Source: Caryophanales bacterium UBA4694 (lineage in GTDB: Bacteria > Bacillota_I > Bacilli_A > RFN20 > CAG-288). From it: DNA of 16,203 bases. The notes beneath the pieces are model-generated. The model worked only from the letters and a program-made list of their open reading frames with translations, did no database searches and had not been told where the DNA came from. The position numbers and the translations under genes are program-made. Positions 6,591-13,602 of this stretch are shown piece by piece. The stretch spans positions 1 through 16,203 of the forward strand of contig DHKM01000052.1 in the NCBI GenBank assembly GCA_002404835.1. The letters run 5' to 3'. How positions within the stretch are numbered: position 1 is the stretch's first letter; the number at the start of each line of letters is the position of its first letter.

Positions 6591-9397
6591 TTATTCGGCT
6601 GTAACGGCTGTCTTTTCGAGTCGGTACTGGGCATTTCCCCAGCTCTGTTTGACCCGTCCGACGGAATACTTGAATCCGTTGTAGGTAATAGGGGCGGCAT
6701 TTATCGTATAGGCCCAGTCTCCCGGCCAGAATTCATAGGTGTTTCCGGCTGCGGAAAGCTCGAACATGTATTTGCTGTTTCCTTGGTCAACAGCTTCGAA
6801 TACAGGAGCATCGGTGACATCGACGGTGAATTTCAGATAGCCGTTGGCGTCCATGGTTTCCGTGACGGCCTTCTTGAATTCGGTCGAGTTGAGTCCGAAG
6901 GAAAGGTCTGTCATATCGGTTCCTTCGCGGATGGTGGAATAGACGGTGAGGTTTACTTTATCTAAGACATTGGTAAGTTCGACGGCACGACTTCGAAGGT
7001 ATCGTCAGCATTGGCCTTCAGGGAAATGTTTCCGTTCTTTTCGGTGCGGAATCCGTAAAGAGTGGATGCGGTGGAACCAAGCAGAGGATGCTTGGAAGCA
7101 AGATCTTCCATGGTGGCATAAAGCTTTCTTTCATTGCTTGCTGAGTCGGTATAGGAGAGATAGAACGGGATGTTCTTCTTAGCTTCCATGGCTGTAACAT
7201 CGAAATCGGCCGTGAAGTTGTTTCCAGTGATAAGTGCGGTAGAGGTTTCTTCTCCGACATGGAGAATTAGATCTCCGGTGGAATATTTATAGTCGCCTGT
7301 GACTCTGAGAAGCATCTTCTCTTCGTCTCCGCTTCCCTGGCGGATGTAGCTTAGACCTGTAATCTTGACGTTTTCGTCTTCCGGAAGTTCGGGAGCGACA
7401 AGCATGAAGGTGGCAAGATTCTTCTTCCAGCTATCGGTTGCTCCGGCATCAGCACCGGAAGAATAGGTGATCTTGTAGCCATTATCGAAAACGACTTCGG
7501 ATGGGACGATATTCGGAGCAAGGTTGGTATTTGCATCGCCGTAATGCATGAACCATCCTTCTTCGGTTCCGCCGTCCTTCATGAGGGCATAGGCATCGAA
7601 GGTAAGCGTGAAGTCGTAGGTTTCGAGTCCTTCTTCCTTGACTAGACTGTAGGTTGCGTTAAGTTCGTTCTTGTTGGAGGCTTCGTCGAACTTGTAGGTT
7701 GTCCAGGTCGTATACTGCTCGAAATCGAAGTAGGCTTTCTTCTCGTCGTCGCTGAGGGCCTCGTTGTAGATGGAAGTCAGTTTTCCTTTCAGTTCGACAT
7801 TGGCATTCTCGCCGTCTTTTGTCAGAGTGATGGTGTCGACGGTCCAATTGGACTTTGTATATTCTTCCGATGCGTCGCTGACGATGACATCGCAGTCACC
7901 TTTGTTCCAGAAGTTTCCGAAGAGGACGCTGTAGGCCTTGTCTCCGATTACGATTCTCTTGGCTTTTCCGGTCGGATAGAGAAGGTCCATCTTCTGCATG
8001 TTTCCGTTGCCGTTAGGATCGACGAGCTTGTGTCCGAAATGGGTCGTATAGAAACCATTTTCCAGGGAAGTGATGTTCATGGAGAATCCGACGGTATTGT
8101 CTTCGCCGTAGCTGAATTCAAGGGCATTGCCTTCGCTTGTGGAATCAAGGGCGATACCCCAGCCCTGGCTGTCTTTGTTGTTGTTGTGCTGGAAATCCAT
8201 TCCCCAGTCAAGAGAATTGAACTGGGCTTGCGTGATTCCTTCGTACTGGCAGGTGACGGAAAGCTTGACATCGAGATCCTTGGAGACGAGTTCGACGTTC
8301 TTGACATCATAGGATCCAACGGCAATCTGGAAGGAACGTGTCTTGTCTCCGAAAGTGACGTCGATGGTCTTGACTCCGGTCTCCTGGATCGGCTGGGTGA
8401 TGTCTTCGATGTCCGAAGAGGTGTAAATGACGGTCGCATACTGTTCTTCGCTAAGCTCGACGGCCTGTCCGTTTCCGTCTGTGGTCATGAGTTTGATTCC
8501 GGTACTGTCGAAGACGTCGCTCTGGTCCGGAACGAGTTTGTTTACCATGTAGACGAGTTTGGCATCGGTGAGGTCAAGTCCGAGGGCTGCTGCCTTTGTT
8601 TTGACTTTCACAGTCACTGCTTCTTCCGGCATGACGAAGGAATAGACTCCGGCACCGACGACGGCGCAGTCGACGTTGTTTGCCTTGACGGTGTCGATTT
8701 CCTTGAGGCTGTCCGTGCATTCGACTTTGAAGGAAACGGTCTGTCCGACATAGGCCTTTGTGGCAGATAGATTGGTGATGGTATAGTCTGTTCCGCTTTC
8801 TGCCGCGATGGAATAGGCGGTTGTCAGTTCGACATGGATGGTTACGGCTTCTTCTGGCATATCGAAGGTATAGAGGTCGCCTTTCTTCAGACAGGAGATG
8901 CTGTTGGCGGTTACTTTCTTGATGGATTTGTCTGCTGCAGTGACGTTGACCTTGAAGGTGATGGCGGTTCCCTTTATGGCGGAGGTAGCACTGAGAGCTT
9001 CGATGGTATAGCCTTCACCGGCTTCGGCCGTGATGCTATAGGTCTTTGGCTTGTCTCTCAGTTCGACGCTGATTTCGACGTTTCTTGACGGCATGGTGAA
9101 GGAATAGACGCCTTCGCTGTTGCAGGTGAGTTCGGTGGAGTTGAACTTGACTTTGGAGAGAAGCTTTTCGTTATTCGTGATCGTGACTTTGAAGGTGATC
9201 TTGGTTCCTTTGGTTGCGGAGGTGGCACTGAGGTTGTCTATGGTGTAGTCGTTGGAGGATTTGGCAGTGATGGAATAGACCTTCGGAGCAACGGAATTGG
9301 TCTGCTCCGGACTTGCTGTCGAGTTCGTATTCGTTTTTTTCGAACAGCCGCTGAGGAGAAGGAGCGGAAGCAACGAAAGCAAAAATTTCTTATTCAT
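6591..9397 (-). CDS. Large modular lipoprotein with InlB-like repeats, interrupted by an apparent -1 frameshift
   Basis: The first gene of its operon. Start is ATG 9397 (AAAGGG about 7 nt upstream, then a signal peptide with lipobox LSGC, Cys18), not the in-frame ATG at 9466. Residues 38-268 hold three repeats of about 75 residues resembling divergent InlB B-repeats (YSFTMP..V.I.VEL). Residues about 271-365 are an Ig-like module, followed by beta-rich modules of unknown family related to the lipoprotein at 3711-5042. The frame closes at TAG 6962-6964 after EVVPSNLPMS. In the +1 frame the sequence continues from about 6980 as ELTNVLDKVNLTVY and runs without interruption to the TAA at 6591. Adding one base near 6980-6982 makes 2808 bases and a 935-residue protein, and its restored C-terminus matches the paralog. 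Two separate genes (6962-9397 and 6591-6914) would be the naive reading; the second has no ribosome site of its own. Probably a surface glycan-binding or scaffold protein; function not known. Confidence 0.82.
8594..9286 (-). repeat. Three tandem ~75-residue InlB-like protein repeats
   Basis: Inside the large lipoprotein, residues about 38-114, 118-191 and 193-268 repeat the pattern YSI.A..G..YTI..LSAT.A..G....FKV followed by Y.F.MP...V...V. The fit is to the divergent InlB B-repeat type, common in long surface proteins of Gram-positive bacteria. The copies differ at many positions, so this is an old duplication. Confidence 0.8.
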
Positions 9398-9434
9398 GGT
9401 AATACCCTTTCTGAAATGCCAGAAATGCGCTGAT

Positions 9435-9453
9435 CGCCTGACTGATTCAGACG
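9435..9453 (-). promoter_or_regulatory. Small hairpin in the leader of the large lipoprotein operon
   Basis: On the minus strand CGTCTGA pairs with TCAGGCG (one G-T wobble) around a 5-nt loop, about 38 nt before the ATG at 9397. It has no U-tract and does not cover the ribosome site. It may be incidental. Confidence 0.3.
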
Positions 9454-9473
9454 CCTTTCTGTTCACTTTGGGA

Positions 9474-9489
9474 TTGTAAGCGCTTCAAA
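9474..9489. promoter_or_regulatory. LacI/CcpA-like operator upstream of the large lipoprotein operon
   Basis: TTGTAAGCGCTTCAAA contains the palindrome AAGCGCTT and is close to the catabolite-response-element type recognised by LacI-family regulators, with mismatches in the right half. It lies about 77 nt upstream of the ATG at 9397. It shares GTAAGCGCT with the site at 13581-13593, and in both cases GCGCTTAC points toward the gene. The stretch 9398-9563 has no clear consensus promoter; AT-rich sequence just upstream (TTTATT on the minus strand) is the only -10-like candidate. Confidence 0.5.
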
Positions 9490-9563
9490 TAAATGGTCGC
9501 TCTGTTTTTTCTTAACTTTCGGGTTATTTTTCGTAAGTGTAACGTTTTCTTGCTTTTCTGAAC

Positions 9564-9595
9564 GAAAAAAGGACGGAAGCATTTGCTTCCATCCT
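9564..9595 (-). terminator. Rho-independent terminator of the two-component/CBM operon
   Basis: An 11-bp stem (9570-9580 with 9585-9595, one wobble) with a 4-nt loop, read on the minus strand, is followed by a U-run encoded by the A-tract at 9565-9570. It begins 4 nt past the stop of the CBM protein. It separates the sensor operon from the large lipoprotein operon transcribed in the same direction. Confidence 0.92.
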
Positions 9596-9598
9596 AGG

Positions 9599-11422
9599 TC
9601 AGCTTCTCAATGCTATCGTCTCGAAATTGATACCGGTCGTTATGTTCTGGATACGGATTTCGTTGAGTCCTTTTCTCAGCGTGATGGTTCCAATCGTCGC
9701 TTTTTTGAAGATGGTGGTTTTCCTGCTGGATACTAGTTTCCTGTCCGGTAACAGGACTTTGTTCTCGTTGAGATGGATATCCATCCAGGAGGACAGATTC
9801 AGTTCATCCAGAAGCGGAAGGGAATAGGTAAAGGAAAGTTCTGCTTCATCGTCCTTATCATAGTAGCATTGCAGAAGGAAGAAGGTATTGATTCTTGCTT
9901 CCAGGACGTAACCGTCTGAGGAAGTCAGGACATGCTTCTTCTGCATTCCCTCTTGGATGAGATCCTTTGCCGGATATCCGTTCTGCTTTTCACTGCGGAT
10001 CAGGGTGATGCAGTCGAGATTGTATCCGCCCGAGAAGGAATAGATACGTAGAAGGTTCTCTCCTTTTTTCAGATGGATTGATCCGAGCAGGAAACTGCTG
10101 TAGTGGTCATATCCGGTCGTGTTCTTGATCAGGCATGCGGAAGTGTCCAATACTTCCTGGTTCAGACTGGTTTCGAAGATGAGGTTGCTTTTCTGGTCGG
10201 AGAGGACATAGGACATCGTGATCGAGATAAGGACATCGTCTTCTTTTTTGGACCTGATGTTGAAGTCGAGATAGGATTCCGGGTTGTTTTCGGAAACGGC
10301 ATAGCCTTTGCTTGCGTTGGCAGAGCGGATTATCATGGGCCCTTTTTTTCTGAGGGCGTCTTCTGCCTCGTATCTTTCGTTGTATTTTGTCGGGGAATGG
10401 GTGATGTTGCTGTTGAGGATAAGACAGGAAAAGTAGAAGGAACCGGAATTGGATCGGATGAAAACCTGATTGTTTCCTTTTTCCAGGTGGATAGACCCTA
10501 AACTGCATTCGCCGTATTCTACGTTCATGGTACTATCGAAGTTGATGGGGGTACCATTGATACTGATTTCCAGATTGGGTTGGACGTTGCTCTTCTGAAG
10601 TCTTCCTAAGAAACTGGCGTCGGTTTCTTCTTCCGTATTGCTTTCGATGTTGTATTCCATCGTGTCATAGGGATTGGAGAAATAGGCGGAATAGCCGTCG
10701 GTCGTTTCTTTTTCGTCCTTGATGATAAGAGGACCGTTCAGGATGGCTTGATCCGGTTGGTAGTACTGTCGGGATTCGTCCGGAAGGAAATCCAGACGAG
10801 ATGTTTTGATGTTTTCCTGGGATAGGCGTTTTTCCTTTCCTTTTAGAGTGAGATAGTCGACATCGAAATAATCTCCTTGTGATTTTATTTCGATGCGATT
10901 TGTTCCGGGATGAAGATGGACGACAAGGAGGTCGTCCAGGGAAAAATCGAAGCGGTTGAAGTTGGAGCGGATTATTCCGTCTATGGATTCCTGGGTGGAA
11001 TTCACATAGACTTTGATCAAAGAATCCGCACTTATGCTTTTTCCGGATGGAGAGACAAAATTTGTGGCGATGGATAGCATGACTTTTGTGGAAGTGTCGC
11101 TTATGACTTCCAAGAGGATTGAACTGTCTTTTGTAAAGGATGAGACTACTTCCTTTCTTGAGGCACTGTAGTTTTCTTCGATGGTACAATCTCCGGATAG
11201 TTCTAGATTTTCCGCTTCATATAGCTGTCCGGGAAGTGTTTCTGCGTATTGTTTCTTCTCTGTCTGATCGACCAATTCATTGTATTTGTAGTTTGGATAG
11301 TTCTTATCGTTCTTTGTCTGAATCAATGCCATATAGCCTATGAGGGCGGTTGTGATAATGGCAATGAGGCAGGCAAGAAGGGAGAAATAGAGGTAGGTCT
11401 TGTTTTTCTTGGTGTTTTTCAT
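9599..11422 (-). CDS. Membrane-anchored protein of about four tandem CBM6/35-like modules, no catalytic domain
   Basis: The 607-residue protein has a short basic N-terminus, one membrane helix (about 9-34), then only extracellular beta-sandwich modules at about 68-195, 222-338, 350-477 and 490-607. The modules show the CBM6/CBM35 signature pattern: an opening YEAEN or YEAED (modules 1 and 3), a late HLHPGTNRIEI / HLEKGNNQVFI / HLKKGENLLRI / TLRKGLNEIRI strand, and an ending of the YFDVDYLTL / YNLDCITLI kind. No glycosidase motif or sortase signal is present. Start and preceding stop overlap by 4 bp (ATGA, 11419-11422) with AAGGAG in front, so production is coupled to the histidine kinase. It is the last gene before a terminator. 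The operon position suggests an extracellular glycan-binding partner of the kinase. A plain adhesion protein that happens to be co-transcribed is the alternative. Confidence 0.85.
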   Translation of the reverse strand: MKNTKKNKTYLYFSLLACLIAIITTALIGYMALIQTKNDKNYPNYKYNELVDQTEKKQYAETLPGQLYEAENLELSGDCTIEENYSASRKEVVSSFTKDSSILLEVISDTSTKVMLSIATNFVSPSGKSISADSLIKVYVNSTQESIDGIIRSNFNRFDFSLDDLLVVHLHPGTNRIEIKSQGDYFDVDYLTLKGKEKRLSQENIKTSRLDFLPDESRQYYQPDQAILNGPLIIKDEKETTDGYSAYFSNPYDTMEYNIESNTEEETDASFLGRLQKSNVQPNLEISINGTPINFDSTMNVEYGECSLGSIHLEKGNNQVFIRSNSGSFYFSCLILNSNITHSPTKYNERYEAEDALRKKGPMIIRSANASKGYAVSENNPESYLDFNIRSKKEDDVLISITMSYVLSDQKSNLIFETSLNQEVLDTSACLIKNTTGYDHYSSFLLGSIHLKKGENLLRIYSFSGGYNLDCITLIRSEKQNGYPAKDLIQEGMQKKHVLTSSDGYVLEARINTFFLLQCYYDKDDEAELSFTYSLPLLDELNLSSWMDIHLNENKVLLPDRKLVSSRKTTIFKKATIGTITLRKGLNEIRIQNITTGINFETIALRS

Positions 11423-12726
11423 GGCTTGTCTTGCTCCTTCAAAGGAAGAAGGACATCGACTTGGAACATATCATCGGCGATGAGGAAATCGATTCTTCCT
11501 TGGTATTTGGTGACGATATTCTTCATGGATTTGGTTCCGAAACCATGGTTTGCCACATCCTTCTTGGTAGTATGGAAATCCTTTTTCCTTCCCGTGTCTT
11601 TTCCGACATAGGAGTTTTCGGTATGGATGTGCATGTTTTTGTTTTCTTTCTTGATGGTCATGGAGATGAAGCGGAGCTCTTCCGGTAGGGAATCTTCGTA
11701 TTCCAAGGCATTGTCAAGCATATTGGTGAAAAGGGAATAGAGATCGGTCTCTTCCATGAAGGAAAGCGGATTGCCGTCTACCATGGTGGTCAGTTCGACT
11801 TTCTTGTTGTTGCATCTCAGATAGAAGGAGGAGAGAATGACGTCCAGGGCTTCGTTTCCTGTCTTGATGACGGAATCGTAGATATGGATGGAATCCTCAA
11901 GCTGGTTCATCATCTTGTCGGTGACGTTTCCCTGCTGTCTGTAGTCCTGAATCTGATGTCTTAGATCATGGCATTTGATATTGATGATGTCCATGTTTTC
12001 TTTCTGGATTTCGTAATGTTTCTTGTCTTCGTTCCAAAGATATTTCATCAGGGAAATCTCATGGTCCTTCATTCCGTCCTTGAGAAGGAAGTAGAATAAG
12101 AAGAACATGATGAAGACAAAGAAGAACAGGACCATGTTCAGAAGCAGGAGAAAACTTTCGCCGGTGTAGCCTAGGATGAACTGGGCTGTCTTGAGAAGTG
12201 AGGTCACAAATAAGGTCAGAAAGAAGAATATGGTGTTGTTCTTTGTCGTATATTCTTCTTGGTTTCCCCCATATTGTTTGGTGAAGATGAAATAGACCAT
12301 GGATGAAATCAGAAAAAGAATGAAGAGGTCCAAAAACCAATAGATGTAATCCGGTATGGATTGTCCTCCGAGTTTGATGGCAAGCCTAACCATGGTTGAG
12401 GGAAGTCTTGAGAAAACAAGTCCGAGGTAGATGATGGTTCCATTGAAAAAGGATCCTTCGAATGAAATGAAGTAACAGGACTTGATGGATAGAACAGAAA
12501 GAAGGACAAGAAGGGAATCGTAGAAGAGAAGTAGATAATCGGTAGCAAAGGGATGAATCTTGATGAGAAAATAGAAAAGGGTTAACAAAATAAAATTGAA
12601 AAGAAGGTAGAGGATATTCTTCAAAAGGAATCCTGTATTCCTCTCGTTTTTCCAGGAAGTTATGAACGTCAAGATAAAACAACTTAGAAAAGGGAAAATG
12701 AGAGAATATAAAATTGTCATATCCAT
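11419..12726 (-). CDS. AgrC-like sensor histidine kinase (HPK10 type)
   Basis: The 435-residue protein has about six to seven membrane helices in residues 1-216 with almost no extracellular domain. A cytoplasmic kinase core follows: the H-box NIKCHDLRHQI with phospho-accepting His253, the N-box NMLDNALEY (Asn335, Asn339) and the single G-box HGFGTKSM (about 394-401). This is the GHKL ATPase arrangement of the AgrC/ComD/VirS class, which normally senses secreted peptides and pairs with LytTR regulators. It lies directly after such a regulator: its ATG overlaps the regulator's TAA by one base (TAATG). No peptide pheromone gene (AgrD-like) or AgrB-like processing protease is seen here. The downstream coupled gene is a CBM-only membrane protein, so the signal may be glycan-related (inference). 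Confidence 0.9.
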   Translation of the reverse strand: MDMTILYSLIFPFLSCFILTFITSWKNERNTGFLLKNILYLLFNFILLTLFYFLIKIHPFATDYLLLFYDSLLVLLSVLSIKSCYFISFEGSFFNGTIIYLGLVFSRLPSTMVRLAIKLGGQSIPDYIYWFLDLFILFLISSMVYFIFTKQYGGNQEEYTTKNNTIFFFLTLFVTSLLKTAQFILGYTGESFLLLLNMVLFFFVFIMFFLFYFLLKDGMKDHEISLMKYLWNEDKKHYEIQKENMDIINIKCHDLRHQIQDYRQQGNVTDKMMNQLEDSIHIYDSVIKTGNEALDVILSSFYLRCNNKKVELTTMVDGNPLSFMEETDLYSLFTNMLDNALEYEDSLPEELRFISMTIKKENKNMHIHTENSYVGKDTGRKKDFHTTKKDVANHGFGTKSMKNIVTKYQGRIDFLIADDMFQVDVLLPLKEQDKP

Positions 12727-13439
12727 TATTTTATTCCGAGATATTTATTGAATCTTATCAAGAAATCTTTTTTCTTTGAATGAGAGATGCTGATTGGTGT
12801 TTCTATACCTTTTAGAATAATGGAATCCTTTTCTATTTCTTGAATGTAACGGAAATTGACGATCATGGAGTGGGAGCATCGGCAGAATTCTTCTTTTGGT
12901 AGATTTTCTTCGGCACCGGATATTGTTCCCCAGGTCTCGATATCTCCTTGATCTGTATGGTAGATGAGGAGATGGTCGCGGATTTCGATGTAGACGATGG
13001 AGGAATAGTATAGCTTTCTCATGCCACCTGTCGTCTTGAGGACAAGCTGGGCTTCATTTGTCTTGTCGATGATACGAAGAGTCTTTTTCATCAGTGCCTG
13101 GAATCTGGCATATTTCAGAGGCTTGAGAACATAGTCTATGGCATCCACTTCATAGCCTTTGATGGCGTATTGGACCATGTTGGTCACGAATATCAATGCG
13201 ACTTTGTCATCCTTTTGGCGAAGTTTCTTGGCGACATCGATTCCGTTCATATGGGGCATTTCGATATCCATGAAGATGAGGTCATAGGCTTTGGTATCAT
13301 CCAAAAAAGTCAATCCTTCCTTGAATGTTTCCACAAGGAAGTGGATATCGTTATCTTTCGAGAATTTATCCAATGCGTTTTTGAGATCCTCTGTCGCATT
13401 TTCTTCGTCTTCTATGATTGCTACTTTTATTTGGTTCAT
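12726..13439 (-). CDS. LytTR-family response regulator
   Basis: 237 residues from ATG 13439 (MNQIKVAIIEDEE). A longer in-frame reading from 13535 adds 32 residues that run through the promoter and is rejected. The receiver domain has the acidic cluster Glu10-Asp11, phosphorylation site Asp58 in FMDIEMP, Thr86 in FVTN, and Lys106 in LKPL. The C-terminal LytTR DNA-binding domain (about 130-235) has the typical YYSSIVYIE, F.RCSHSMIVN and ISISHSKK features. Such regulators bind paired direct repeats upstream of target promoters. It is the first gene of the operon, with a consensus promoter 38 nt upstream, and lies divergent from the CBM/GH3 operon, its most likely local target. There is no strong Shine-Dalgarno at the chosen start. 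Confidence 0.93.
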   Translation of the reverse strand: MNQIKVAIIEDEENATEDLKNALDKFSKDNDIHFLVETFKEGLTFLDDTKAYDLIFMDIEMPHMNGIDVAKKLRQKDDKVALIFVTNMVQYAIKGYEVDAIDYVLKPLKYARFQALMKKTLRIIDKTNEAQLVLKTTGGMRKLYYSSIVYIEIRDHLLIYHTDQGDIETWGTISGAEENLPKEEFCRCSHSMIVNFRYIQEIEKDSIILKGIETPISISHSKKKDFLIRFNKYLGIK

Positions 13440-13476
13440 TGTCTGTTTTAATCTTGGAAATCGCTTCCTTTTTTTG

Positions 13477-13505
13477 ATAATATCATTCCATGAAAATGAT
13501 GTCAA
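13477..13505 (-). promoter_or_regulatory. Sigma-70/SigA-type promoter of the two-component/CBM operon
   Basis: On the minus strand, TTGACA (13505-13500) is followed by 17 nt and TATTAT (13482-13477). The -35 is perfect, the spacer ideal and the -10 has one mismatch. Transcription would start near 13470, giving a leader of about 30 nt to the ATG at 13439. Confidence 0.85.
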
Positions 13506-13507
13506 TG

Positions 13508-13521
13508 CTGCGAACTGCGAA
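13508..13521. repeat. Tandem heptamer in the divergent promoter region
   Basis: CTGCGAA is repeated twice without a gap. It lies 2 bp upstream of the -35 of the minus-strand promoter and about 50 bp upstream of the plus-strand -10, a fitting place for a regulator site. Two copies of seven bases can also arise by chance. Confidence 0.4.
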
Positions 13522-13571
13522 AAAAAAGCATGCATTCACGAATTGTCTTAGGATACTTTTTGTTTATTTTG

Positions 13572-13577
13572 TATAAT
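13572..13577 (+). promoter_or_regulatory. -10 element of the CBM-lipoprotein/GH3 operon promoter
   Basis: A perfect TATAAT sits 25 nt before the ATG at 13603. At 16-18 bp upstream there is no recognisable -35 (TAGGAT or AGGATA), so the promoter would be expected to need an activator. The LytTR regulator encoded divergently next door is an obvious candidate (inference). Confidence 0.65.
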
Positions 13578-13580
13578 TTT

Positions 13581-13593
13581 GTTAGCGCTTACT
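13581..13593. promoter_or_regulatory. LacI/CcpA-like operator overlapping the start point of the CBM/GH3 operon
   Basis: GTTAGCGCTTAC is a near-palindrome centred on AGCGCT. It starts 4 bp after the -10 and ends just before the ribosome site AGGAGGG (13594-13600), so it covers the expected +1. Bound protein here would block initiation. It shares GTAAGCGCT (other strand) with the site at 9474-9489. Confidence 0.55.
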
Positions 13594-13602
13594 AGGAGGG
13601 TT

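Noticed and set aside
6591..6914. Independent 107-residue gene
   Set aside because: No ribosome site, no signal peptide, and the coding pattern continues upstream of the ATG; it is the tail of the frameshifted lipoprotein.
8030..8770. 246-residue plus-strand open frame inside the large lipoprotein
   Set aside because: Antisense shadow of the real gene, rich in Asp/Gly/Val from reverse reading, with no start signal or recognisable motif.
9398..9466. Longer start for the large lipoprotein (ATG 9466)
   Set aside because: It adds 23 basic residues before a perfect lipoprotein signal peptide, and a ribosome site fits the ATG at 9397.
9538..9552. AACGTTTTCT as a LytTR binding half-site before the large lipoprotein operon
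   Set aside because: It matches most of the LytTR consensus, but I find no second copy at the required spacing, so it may be chance.
13440..13535. Longer start for the LytTR regulator (ATG 13535)
   Set aside because: The extra 32 residues would be encoded upstream of and across the TTGACA/TATTAT promoter, and receiver domains start at MNQIKVAIIEDE.
13561..13590. Pair of GTT-centred LytTR-like repeats before 13603
   Set aside because: The two match the consensus poorly and are 19 bp apart, not about 21-23 bp, and they overlap the -10 and +1.
13579..13602. TTG start for the Ig/CBM lipoprotein
   Set aside because: It lies in the operator at the likely transcription start; AGGAGGG and the signal peptide place the start at 13603.
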